From CBDUQP01 sp965369385 (GTDB lineage: Bacteria; Planctomycetota; Phycisphaerae; SM23-33), in assembly GCA_965369385.1 (NCBI GenBank), contig CBDUQP010000012.1:1-38048 (forward strand): a stretch of 38,048 nucleotides of DNA. Reading direction: 5' to 3'. This document shows, one piece after another, positions 8,094-16,157 of the stretch. The notes below the pieces were generated by a model. That model saw nothing but the letters and a program-made list of their open reading frames with translations. It was not told the DNA's origin and did no database searches. Position 1 is the first letter of the stretch, and every line of letters begins with the position of its first letter. The position numbers were made by a program, and so were the translations under genes.

Positions 8094-9389
8094 ATGTCAC
8101 GTTCACTAACGTCTCAACCCTCGTTGCAACACCTGCGGAAAGAAGCCAAGGCTCTGCTCCGCGCCCACCGATCACAAGACGCCCAGACTTGTGAATCACT
8201 GCGACTGCTTCGCCGGTTTCACAACGCGTCTGATCCGACGATCCTCTCGGCGACAGTTGCATTGCATGAGGTGCAGTTCGCCCTGGCGATGGACTACGGC
8301 TTTGAAACGTGGGCGAGCCTGAAAGCTCACGTTGGCGGGCTTGCATCGCACAGATCAACCAAGCCTGACTACGAACATCTCAGCATACACGGCGATGTCC
8401 ACTCGCGGGACTCCGCATCGATGGCGATCCAGGCGGCAGCAGAGCTTCTCGGCAGGAAGCTGGACTATGACGGACTCCACGCGGTATCAAGCAACGCCTT
8501 CTGTCCCGGATTCTGCACCGAAGAAGACTGCTACGCCTGGTGGACGATGGCCGGCAGGGACCGAGCGTTCGATCTGGTATCCGACTGGGCGGGCTTGCAC
8601 CTCCGTCGCGTACAGGTACCGGAGATGGCGGGCGACTGGCAAGATGAAGAAGCATGCCTGGCATACCGCAAGGCGTGGGCGCCACCGATTCGCCAGGCAA
8701 TGGACAGCGGGGAAGTGATCATCATCGAAGGCGGCTGGCATTGGCAGAAATGCGACCCCTGGCTACCGTGGGCTGCGTGGGGAATAATAACGCATGCTGA
8801 CGACGACGGATGCATCACCGGCGCCAGCGTCAACGGCCGGTCTGACAACCCCATGAACCTGCCGTTTCCATCCTGCTGGGCAATCAGCTTGCGTGATGCC
8901 CCGCGCGACGGGCATGATATCGACCTGGAAGTGCTGGACAGGGCTATCGCACGAATCAGGGCAGACCGAGATCCATTCGTGACTGACAACGTAATCTATG
9001 GGCTGCCTGCCATGGATCTCTGGATCAGCCGCTTTCGTGAGGATCCATTCTGCAAACCGTGCGGTGAAAAAAGCTGGTCTTGCGCAAGCTCAACCGTTCA
9101 CGTGGCCCACAGCGGCGCCGCATCTGCTGCCAGCTACCTTCGAGCCTGCGCCAACGGCTTTGCGCTATCGAGCAAGCCGCTGGTCAAGCGGGCCGCCGAT
9201 AACTTCACGACAATCAGCGAAGCACTTGAACCTTTCGTGACAAGGGAAGAAGGCAAGGGCTACCGCGCGTTCATGAACGACGAAGCGAAGCAGGCTGAAC
9301 ATATAGAACAGGTGCTTGGGCCATGCAAACAACGTCTGGCAGGCGCAGCCGATGCGATGGAGCAGGCTATTGACCTGGACATGGCGTAG
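8094..9389 (+). CDS. Conserved hypothetical, helical N-terminal domain plus Trp/Cys-rich domain
   Basis: The 431-aa protein has a strong ribosome site (GGAAGGTGG before ATG). Residues about 8-85 (LQHLRKEAKALLRAHRS through ALAMDYGFETWASLKAHV) match a helical leader seen in many planctomycete proteins, often before ankyrin repeats or other domains. Here it precedes an unfamiliar region of about 340 residues with many Trp and Cys residues, e.g. FCPGFCTEEDCYAWW, WHWQKCDPWLPW and PFCKPCGEKSW. The last region resembles an accessible-substrate fold such as C39-like peptidases only loosely, and I do not assign it. There is no signal peptide, so it is likely cytoplasmic. The gene stands alone between two terminators. 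Confidence 0.75.
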   Translation: MSRSLTSQPSLQHLRKEAKALLRAHRSQDAQTCESLRLLRRFHNASDPTILSATVALHEVQFALAMDYGFETWASLKAHVGGLASHRSTKPDYEHLSIHGDVHSRDSASMAIQAAAELLGRKLDYDGLHAVSSNAFCPGFCTEEDCYAWWTMAGRDRAFDLVSDWAGLHLRRVQVPEMAGDWQDEEACLAYRKAWAPPIRQAMDSGEVIIIEGGWHWQKCDPWLPWAAWGIITHADDDGCITGASVNGRSDNPMNLPFPSCWAISLRDAPRDGHDIDLEVLDRAIARIRADRDPFVTDNVIYGLPAMDLWISRFREDPFCKPCGEKSWSCASSTVHVAHSGAASAASYLRACANGFALSSKPLVKRAADNFTTISEALEPFVTREEGKGYRAFMNDEAKQAEHIEQVLGPCKQRLAGAADAMEQAIDLDMA

Positions 9390-9417
9390 CTGACACCCCG
9401 CCAAGGGGCATCATATT

Positions 9418-9452
9418 GCACAAGGGTCGGTTCTGCTGAGCCGCCCTTGTGC
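9418..9452 (+). terminator. Hairpin terminator after the 431-aa gene
   Basis: GCACAAGGGTCGG and CCGCCCTTGTGC pair around a short loop, followed by ATTTCATGATT. Both the stem and its 3' flank (CATTTCATGATT) repeat the terminator at 7811-7842. Confidence 0.7.
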
Positions 9453-9566
9453 ATTTCATGATTGCCAGCAAACAATCGTGAGATAATTCCGGAAAGACTC
9501 TTGCACACAATGGGGTCGCCGCGAACAATTGCCTCGAATGGATCACTGAGATAATGGAGAGATGCA

Positions 9567-11678
9567 ATGCCTGATGAATCAGCCGCCGGTTATATGAATC
9601 CTGAACTTTCCGCCAAAGAGCGTGCTGCGGACATCGTATCGCAGATGACGCTGGAGGAGAAGGTCTCGCAGATGGTGCACAATGCCCCGCCAATATCTCG
9701 CCTTGGCGTGCCCGAATATAACTGGTGGAACGAATGCCTGCATGGCGTGGCCCGGGCGGGGCTGGCGACGGTGTTCCCCCAGGCTATCGGCATGGCTGCA
9801 TCATTTAATACACCCCTCATGAGACGCGTTGCGGATGTGATCTCCGACGAGGCCCGCGCCAAATACAATCAGGCAATCCGCCAGGGCAATCGCGGTGCGT
9901 ACATGGGCCTCACCATGTGGACGCCGAACATTAATATCTTCCGCGATCCGCGATGGGGCCGCGGGCACGAGACCTACGGCGAAGACCCCTACCTCACCGC
10001 CCGCATGGGTGTGGAGTTTGTGAAGGGTCTGCAAGGCGACGACCCGAACTACCTGAAGTTGGTGGCTACGCCGAAGCATTACGCCGTCCACAGCGGCCCG
10101 GAGAGCCTTAGGCACAGTTTTGACGCGGTAGTAAGCCAACGCGATCTCCGCGAGACATACCTGCCGGCATTCAAAGCGTGCGTGCAGGAAGCCAAGGCGT
10201 TTTCCGTGATGGGAGCCTACAACCGCACAAACGGCGAGGCATGCTGCGCGAGCCCAACACTGCTCCAGAAGATACTGCGCGAGGAATGGGGATTCGACGG
10301 GTATGTGGTCTCAGACTGCTGGGCCATCAGGGATTTTCACACCACTCACGAAATCACAAACACCGCGCCGGAATCTGCGGCGATGGCAGTGAAGAATGGT
10401 TGCGAGCTTAATTGCGGCGAGGTCTACCCCGCACTGCTGGCGGCAGTAGACTCCGGCCTGATAGACGAGGCGACGATAACCCAATCGGTGACAAAACTGT
10501 TTGAAGCGCGTTTCCGTCTGGGTATGTTCGACGACGACGCACGCGTGCCCTGGTCCGATATCGGCCCGGAAGTTGTCGCATGCGATAAGCATCGCGATGT
10601 CGCACTGCAAATGGCGAGAGAATCCGTCGTCCTGCTCAAAAACGAGGGCAATATCCTACCGCTGGCAAAGACCGCCAACACCATAATGGTCACCGGTCCG
10701 AACTCGTTCAACCTGATCGCCCTGCAAGGCAACTACAATGGCTACTCGGATTCTGTCATCACGCCTCTTGAGGGCATCGTGGGCAAGGTGTCGGTCGGCA
10801 CGCGGGTCATGCATGATCAGGGGTGCGAACTTTGGGGCGGCCGCGATAAGGATGTATCACTGCATCACGCATCCAGTGCAGACTTGATCATCGCAGTAAT
10901 GGGCCTTACCGCCCAACTGGAAGGCGAAGAAGGCGACGCGGTAGACTCCGACGCCGGCGGCGACAAGCGTGACCTGTCCCTGCCGGAAATCCAGCAGAAG
11001 TTCCTTGAAGAACTCGTAAAACTCGGCAAGCCTGTCATACTGGTAATGTTCGGTGGAAGCCCGGTGGACATCTCATGGGCACAAGAGAACATCCCGGCCA
11101 TCATCTGGGCGTGGTACCCCGGCGAAAAAGGCGGGGCAGCAATCGCAGACGTTCTCTTCGGCGACTACAACCCGGCAGGCAGGCTACCCGTGACGTTCCC
11201 AAAATCAATGTCACAAGTGCCTGACTTTGAGCAGTACAACATGGCCGGGCGAACCTACCGCTTCATGGACGAAGAGCCCCTGTACCGCTTCGGATACGGG
11301 CTGAGCTACACAAGCTTCGCCTACTCTAACCTGCAACTGGACAAGGCCGAGATTTCCGCGGACCAGATGCTGACGGTGAAAGTAGACGTGCGAAACACGG
11401 GCCCTGTCGCGGGCGATGAAGTGGTGCAGGCGTACTACAGCGATCTGGAGGCGTCAGTGCCCGTTCCAATCCGCCAGCTTGCCGGGTTCCAGCGGATTCA
11501 CCTGACGCCTGGCGAAACGCAGACGGTAGAATTTACTATGCCTGCCTCGCAGTTCTGCGCCTATGATGATAACGGACAACCAATGCTCGAGCCGGGTGAA
11601 TTCGAGATATTCCTCGGCGGCGGGCAGGGATGTGATGCTAACGCCAATGGCCAGTCGGTCCGGTTCAAGGCAGTCTGA
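9567..11678 (+). CDS. Glycoside hydrolase family 3, beta-xylosidase/beta-glucosidase-like
   Basis: The 703-aa enzyme has the three-domain GH3 layout: a TIM-like barrel (about 20-320), an alpha/beta sandwich (about 350-570) and a fibronectin III-like C-terminal domain (about 610-700). Asp250 in GYVVSDCW is the expected nucleophile. LEGEE (451-455), within the second domain, holds the likely acid/base Glu. KHYAVHSGPE is the usual substrate-binding segment. The stretch ALQGNYNGYS is typical of the beta-xylosidase-like branch, so xylo- or gluco-oligosaccharides are likely substrates. There is no signal peptide, so it probably acts in the cytoplasm on imported oligosaccharides. The start follows GGAGAG at good spacing. 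It stands as a single gene after a terminator. Confidence 0.93.
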   Translation: MPDESAAGYMNPELSAKERAADIVSQMTLEEKVSQMVHNAPPISRLGVPEYNWWNECLHGVARAGLATVFPQAIGMAASFNTPLMRRVADVISDEARAKYNQAIRQGNRGAYMGLTMWTPNINIFRDPRWGRGHETYGEDPYLTARMGVEFVKGLQGDDPNYLKLVATPKHYAVHSGPESLRHSFDAVVSQRDLRETYLPAFKACVQEAKAFSVMGAYNRTNGEACCASPTLLQKILREEWGFDGYVVSDCWAIRDFHTTHEITNTAPESAAMAVKNGCELNCGEVYPALLAAVDSGLIDEATITQSVTKLFEARFRLGMFDDDARVPWSDIGPEVVACDKHRDVALQMARESVVLLKNEGNILPLAKTANTIMVTGPNSFNLIALQGNYNGYSDSVITPLEGIVGKVSVGTRVMHDQGCELWGGRDKDVSLHHASSADLIIAVMGLTAQLEGEEGDAVDSDAGGDKRDLSLPEIQQKFLEELVKLGKPVILVMFGGSPVDISWAQENIPAIIWAWYPGEKGGAAIADVLFGDYNPAGRLPVTFPKSMSQVPDFEQYNMAGRTYRFMDEEPLYRFGYGLSYTSFAYSNLQLDKAEISADQMLTVKVDVRNTGPVAGDEVVQAYYSDLEASVPVPIRQLAGFQRIHLTPGETQTVEFTMPASQFCAYDDNGQPMLEPGEFEIFLGGGQGCDANANGQSVRFKAV

Positions 11679-11774
11679 ACACAGGAAATATTGCTCGCGG
11701 GAGAATTTGGCATCTAATGTATTATGTATGCGGGATTGACCTGCGCGCCGGGCAATGCCACAATTACAGGTATC

Positions 11775-13907
11775 ATGAAAATTCGCGTAAAACGAACGCT
11801 GCTATTGCTTGGCTTCGCACTCGTCCCGGCGACTATAGTCTGCATGCTCCATGTCCGATCTCTCAGGAACGCGAGCGAATTCCTGTCTACTGAAACTCGT
11901 GGAATTATCGAATCGAATGCCAAACAGCATCTCGAAGCGGTGGTTAGCGACTTCGGAGAACTTCTGCGCAGAGACAGGACTAACGCCGAACATGCTCTGA
12001 CGATAATGGCCAGGGGAATCGAGGAACGACTGAGCTGCGAAGTTCCCGCCAACACAAAAGTCCACTATGCAACGGACTATGACTCCAGAAAGAACGTCCC
12101 TGCTGACCTGCAATACGCGGACGGATATAACAAGAGCATCAATGGCCAAGAGCAACCGATTCGCGTTTCATTCACAAACCCGGTCTTCTATCTGACTGAC
12201 GGAGACGCCTCCAAAAACGTAAAAGACAACATCGCGCGGCTTAGCGACATCGGCAACGAGTTGTCAGAACTACTGAAGCATGAGAGCAACTCCTTCACAT
12301 GGATGTACGCAGGATTCGAATCCGGGCTTCACATGTCCTATCCCGGACATGGCGGATATCCGAAGAACTTCGATCCCAGAAATCGTCCCTGGTACAAACA
12401 GGCCAAAAAGCAGGATTCACTTGTCTGGCATCTGCTGCCTGACGTATCGACACGCAAGGTAAGCCTGACGGTATCAACGCCAATCCGTAATCGCGGGGGC
12501 AAGTTTATCGGCGTGGCGGGAATCGACGTAAAGCTATCCAAGCTCCTCGGCGGAATAAACCTACCGGACCAGTGGCAGGCGTCGGCCGTGATACTCCAAG
12601 TACATCCTGGCGAGGAAACATCTGGAAAGACCGGGGACAATGATCTTCTTATAGTAGCCCAGGAAAGCTACGAATCTCAGGGCGAAGACTGGGAAAAGCC
12701 CATCAAATGGAATTTCCTCCGATCACCGGACAGCAAAGAACTCGCCGCAATGAAGAAGGATATCCTGGCCGGCAAGGCCGGTGTGCGACGAATGCGCCTG
12801 AACTCGCTGGACGCATTCTGGGCCTATAGCAAGTGGACACCCGGCCAGTCACTGGCGGTGGTAGTTGTCCCTTACGAGAAAGTCATCGCACAAGCGGCGG
12901 CCACCGAGAAGTTCATGCAAGACGAATTCGTGCTCGCCGTCAAAGCTGTGGGATTTGTGATGTTGGCGGTATTGGTGGCAGCGATCATGGCGGCCATGCA
13001 TAGCTCAAGGAGGCTCACCCGCCCGGTGTCACAGCTTGTCAACGCGGCCCGGCAACTGTCCGATGGCAATTTCGAAGCGAGAGTGAACATAACCACAGGC
13101 GATGAACTTCAGGATCTCGGTGATGTGTTCAATAACATGGGGCCCAAGCTGGAGCGGGAGCAAACCCTGAGTCACTCGCTGGAAGTTGCTCGCGAGATAC
13201 AGCAACGCCTCCTGCCGCAATCAACCCCGCAACTGGACGGTTTCGATATCGCCGGTAAGAGCATTTACTGCGATGAAACCGGCGGCGACTACTACGATTT
13301 CATCGATCTGTCTGAGCGCATGGCCAACTCCATTGGCCTGGCGATTGGCGATATCACCGGACACGGAATCCAGGCCGCCCTCCTGATGGCTACCACACGC
13401 GGCCTGCTGCGAAGCCACGCCGTGGAATACCCCGAAGACCTCGCCAGGCTCATGCATCATATGAACGAGCATCTCGTAGCAGACACCGATCCGCACCACT
13501 TCCTGACGCTCTTCTACGCGGTGCTCGACACGAACAACGCCACGCTCAAATGGAATTCGGCCGGGCATGACGCGGGCTTATGGTTGCGGCCGGGCGAAAC
13601 CCAATTCCGCAAACTGGACACCACCGGTGCCCTGCTGGGCGTGGTTGGCGGAATGGAATATGAAGACGTCGATGCGATCAAGCTTCAAAGCAAGGACGTT
13701 ATTTTCGTAGGCACAGACGGTATTTGGGAAGCCAGGAACACCAGGAAGGAACTGTTCGGAAAAGACAGGCTCGAAGCCATAGTCCGCGAAAACGCCGACA
13801 AGTCGTCAGCAGAAATCATGGAAGTGGTCTTTCAGGCAGTATCCGACTACCGCGGCCCGGCACCCCAGACCGACGACATCACGATGCTCGTAATCAAGAT
13901 GCTGTAA
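11775..13907 (+). CDS. Membrane sensor with Cache-like domain, HAMP and SpoIIE/PP2C phosphatase
   Basis: The chosen ATG starts MKIRVKRTLLLLGF, a typical basic signal-anchor; an in-frame ATG 51 bases upstream adds an unlikely leader. The 710-aa product has TM1 (about 7-26), a large periplasmic domain of dCache type (about 27-380, with YPGHGGYPKNFDPRNRPWY), TM2 (about 385-410), HAMP (about 411-465), a linker EIQQRLLPQ and a SpoIIE-type phosphatase (about 490-710). Metal-binding motifs are present: GGDYYDF, GDITGHGIQAALLMA, VGTDGIWE and DDITMLV. It presumably turns an external signal into dephosphorylation of a serine-phosphorylated partner such as an anti-anti-sigma factor. No such partner gene is in the window. 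Confidence 0.9.
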   Translation: MKIRVKRTLLLLGFALVPATIVCMLHVRSLRNASEFLSTETRGIIESNAKQHLEAVVSDFGELLRRDRTNAEHALTIMARGIEERLSCEVPANTKVHYATDYDSRKNVPADLQYADGYNKSINGQEQPIRVSFTNPVFYLTDGDASKNVKDNIARLSDIGNELSELLKHESNSFTWMYAGFESGLHMSYPGHGGYPKNFDPRNRPWYKQAKKQDSLVWHLLPDVSTRKVSLTVSTPIRNRGGKFIGVAGIDVKLSKLLGGINLPDQWQASAVILQVHPGEETSGKTGDNDLLIVAQESYESQGEDWEKPIKWNFLRSPDSKELAAMKKDILAGKAGVRRMRLNSLDAFWAYSKWTPGQSLAVVVVPYEKVIAQAAATEKFMQDEFVLAVKAVGFVMLAVLVAAIMAAMHSSRRLTRPVSQLVNAARQLSDGNFEARVNITTGDELQDLGDVFNNMGPKLEREQTLSHSLEVAREIQQRLLPQSTPQLDGFDIAGKSIYCDETGGDYYDFIDLSERMANSIGLAIGDITGHGIQAALLMATTRGLLRSHAVEYPEDLARLMHHMNEHLVADTDPHHFLTLFYAVLDTNNATLKWNSAGHDAGLWLRPGETQFRKLDTTGALLGVVGGMEYEDVDAIKLQSKDVIFVGTDGIWEARNTRKELFGKDRLEAIVRENADKSSAEIMEVVFQAVSDYRGPAPQTDDITMLVIKML

Positions 13908-13924
13908 ACGCAACCCGCAGGCCA

Positions 13925-14788
13925 CTACCGATCTGCGTTTAGCCTTTCCACTACCACGCTTCCGAGCTTGCAACCGATATCTCGCGAGATCACCGGGCAC
14001 TTCGATTTGAGAAGAAAGAAGATGTCTTTGCCCTTCATTCCGCTGAGTGTTTCGTAATTGCCCTGCCCCTTCGAGATCACCAGATCGGCAGCATCGAAGC
14101 ACCTGACGAACTCCTCGCTGCAGCCGGAAAGAATCGTCCCCGGGGCGTTATCCCCGTTGGATATCACGTGAACGATTTCCGTGATGCCTGTACCTTCCAG
14201 ATCGTCCAGCGTCACATCGTTAATTATCGGACCGCCCTTAACTGCCAGAGTCACTTTCTCCAGCGGCAACAGACCGAGAAGGAGCCTGTCGAACACAATT
14301 TCACCGGCATTGTCAGCCAGATAGAGAATACGGTCTGCCTTGGCAACTGCATCGTGGAGCCCCTCGGTGCTGCCGAAAATCTCGCATTCCATGGCGTGAG
14401 CGATTGAGTCATCAACGTGGGCATCCGTCAGATCCATGTTGACACCGAGATCTATCACGTTTCCCGCTATGCTGAGACGCACCGCCATTTCCCACTTGTC
14501 TTCGGCGGCTTCGAGCCTCTTTGCAAGCTCGGGCAGCAGACGTAGAGCCAGACTATTGTGCTCGAGCTTGGCGGATTTGTAGGGATCCAGATTGCCCGTC
14601 TGCTCTCGAACGATGCGATGGATGTCGCGAGCCATAGCCGGCGGCGGCTGGGTCATGTCCATCTCGCTCAACGATCTGAGCACCTGGCGGAGAATTTTCT
14701 CTTTCAGCGCGGGATCATCTGTTGTCATACGAAGAACATCCAGAGACTGTCCAACAAAACAGGGAACGCATTCTAATGCAGTTATCAT
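13925..14788 (-). CDS. DUF89/ARMT1-like damage-control phosphatase
   Basis: The 287-aa protein opens with ALECVPCF, a Cys pair common in the prokaryotic branch of DUF89. It carries the metal-site motifs of the family: GNVIDLGVN, LADNAGEIVFDRLL, KGGPIINDVT and DLVISKGQGNYETL. Family members are metal-dependent phosphatases that remove phosphate from sugar- or cofactor-phosphates, often damaged metabolites. The gene is convergent with the SpoIIE-type gene, with only 17 bases between the stops. The ribosome site is weak (GAGATAAG). The substrate is unknown. Confidence 0.88.
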   Translation of the reverse strand: MITALECVPCFVGQSLDVLRMTTDDPALKEKILRQVLRSLSEMDMTQPPPAMARDIHRIVREQTGNLDPYKSAKLEHNSLALRLLPELAKRLEAAEDKWEMAVRLSIAGNVIDLGVNMDLTDAHVDDSIAHAMECEIFGSTEGLHDAVAKADRILYLADNAGEIVFDRLLLGLLPLEKVTLAVKGGPIINDVTLDDLEGTGITEIVHVISNGDNAPGTILSGCSEEFVRCFDAADLVISKGQGNYETLSGMKGKDIFFLLKSKCPVISRDIGCKLGSVVVERLNADR

Positions 14789-15126
14789 CTTATCTCACAA
14801 CATTGATTACAGAATATCCAATGCAGCCAACCGACACCACTGCCGGGACAGACATAGATAACAAATCCATGTAAAAATGCCAATAGCATGCCAGAAGTTG
14901 TTCGATACGAGAACGGGCGGCCTTGGGCTTGGCAATCCGCTATAACATTGATTCTGTCGCGAAGGCGGGTGATTCGCGCCGAGCGTCAGGCAACAATACA
15001 AGCAATGCAACCGTCACGATGCATATACTTATCAATAAACCACCTGGCCGCACCTCGCCATGCCTGCTGGGCAGGAAATATGCGATAGCTGTTCGAAAAC
15101 GGAACTTCGATAGGGAGACCTGAATA
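14789..15126. other. Intergenic, 338 bases, no gene seen
   Basis: This spacer divides the divergent DUF89 gene and the truncated sodN fragment. Around 14942-15000 it shows a weak, gapped resemblance to the middle of the 163-bp MITE (CTGTCGCGA...CGCCGAGC). A decayed third copy is possible but not shown. Confidence 0.4.
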
Positions 15127-15291
15127 ATGAAAAACAAGACAGCACTACTGGGCCTGTTGGCGATGGTGGCAGCAACCGGCAGTATTATCCTCCTGACGTT
15201 CGCACCTGTCGCCAGCGCACACTGCCGCATTCCCTGCGGAATCTATGATGATGCGGCACGTTTCAAGATGATGGCGGACCTGATAGCATGA
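15127..15291 (+). pseudogene. sodN: Truncated nickel superoxide dismutase (first 54 codons only)
   Basis: A good ribosome site (GGGAG) precedes a 54-codon frame. It has a clear signal peptide ending VASA, then HCRIPCGIYDDAARF. HCxxPCGxY is the nickel hook of Ni-superoxide dismutase: His1, Cys2 and Cys6 bind nickel once the leader is removed. Cleavage after ASA would expose the His as the new N-terminus, as required. The frame then stops at 15289-15291, where a normal enzyme would continue another ~100 residues with its four-helix bundle. The lost part is not found in other frames. It overlaps (ATGA) a PEP-CTERM tail, so this is best read as a deletion or recombination scar, not a working enzyme. 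Confidence 0.85.
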
Positions 15292-15563
15292 AGTACGAGG
15301 GCGGGCTGGAATCCATGACCGGAGCAGGTTACGTCAATAGCAACTTCTGGTCAGACTTCATCGGCGGAGGCACTTTCGATATCACCGCCGAAATTGCGCA
15401 AGTGGCCAACTACGGAGGCATCGGCGGTATTGCTGTCTCAATCCTCCCAATGTCCGCTGATGGCGAAGTAAGCGTGACATACAACTATGTCCCCGAACCT
15501 GCCAGCATGCTTCTGCTGTCCATAGGTGCTCCGCTGCTGCTCAGGATTCGCCGCAAGAAATAA
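15288..15563 (+). pseudogene. C-terminal fragment of a PEP-CTERM surface protein
   Basis: This 91-codon frame ends with VPEPASMLLLSIGAPLLL followed by RIRRKK. That is a complete PEP-CTERM sorting signal: PEP motif, membrane helix and basic tail, processed by exosortase. A full protein of this type needs an N-terminal signal peptide, which is missing. The frame begins inside the truncated sodN, one frame off. The visible part (GGGTFDITAEIAQ...) is a beta-rich surface domain end. A terminator follows. Translation could restart at the overlapping ATGA, but the product would not be exported, so I call it a remnant. Confidence 0.75.
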
Positions 15564-15634
15564 GGGACTGCTCAAAAGATGATGTGCCGGCCGACAAGCT
15601 GAACGCCAGCTAGTCCAAGCCAGATGCAAATACC

Positions 15635-15669
15635 AAAGATCGTCCGCCCAAAAGGTGGGCGATCTTTTT
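15635..15669 (+). terminator. Rho-independent terminator after the PEP-CTERM fragment
   Basis: The 14-bp stem AAAGATCGTCCGCC / GGTGGGCGATCTTT (two G-T wobbles) has loop CAAAA and runs into TTTTT. Confidence 0.85.
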
Positions 15670-15783
15670 GCGCCTTGCAACCGATAAACATATCATGCCA
15701 CTGTCTGTGCTCCCACACTCCAAACCCAAATCACAATAGACACATTCACAATACGCGTCGCTCGAGGGACAGATCGCGAGCCT

Positions 15784-15946
15784 AGCAGTCCGTTGAAAAA
15801 TGGATCCTGTCGCGAGTGCGCGGAATTTCGCCGAGCACCAAGGAACGGAAACGAAGGCAATTCCGGTGAATTGTCGAGTTTTCGTGACGCAGACGCGCAG
15901 GTGAAAGACCCGCACGCAGCAAGAATGGCTTTTTCAACGGGCTGCT
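15784..15946 (-). mobile_element. MITE-like 163-bp element, copy 1
   Basis: The ends are imperfect terminal inverted repeats, AGCAGTCCGTTGAAAAA and TTTTTCAACGGGCTGCT. The reverse complement aligns end to end with the element at 20699-20861, also 163 bp, with about 17 mismatches by eye and no gaps. It encodes no transposase, so it must have moved in trans if at all. A short open frame across it is shared with copy 2 (e.g. LRHENSTIH) but has no ribosome site. The copy is flanked by CT...AG, with no clear target duplication. Confidence 0.85.
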
Positions 15947-16157
15947 AGCCTTGTTGCATGACCAATCCGTGAAATTTCCGGCCGCTTTTTGCGATTTCCT
16001 CATTGCGATTTACCCAACATCCTGTTAAATGAGTGCTTCTCTGGACAATCCCGAATGACTTTTTCGGTGACTTTTTGAACCAAGAGTATTAGTGTATTCC
16101 CTCAGCTAACCCAAGGCAAACACGGCTGGTGGCGAGGACTGAATCATGGAGACAGCA

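Noticed and set aside
15782..16003. Small protein across MITE copy 1 with LRHENSTIH, mirrored in copy 2
   Set aside because: The similarity follows the DNA repeat; no ribosome site; the ends of the frame differ between copies.
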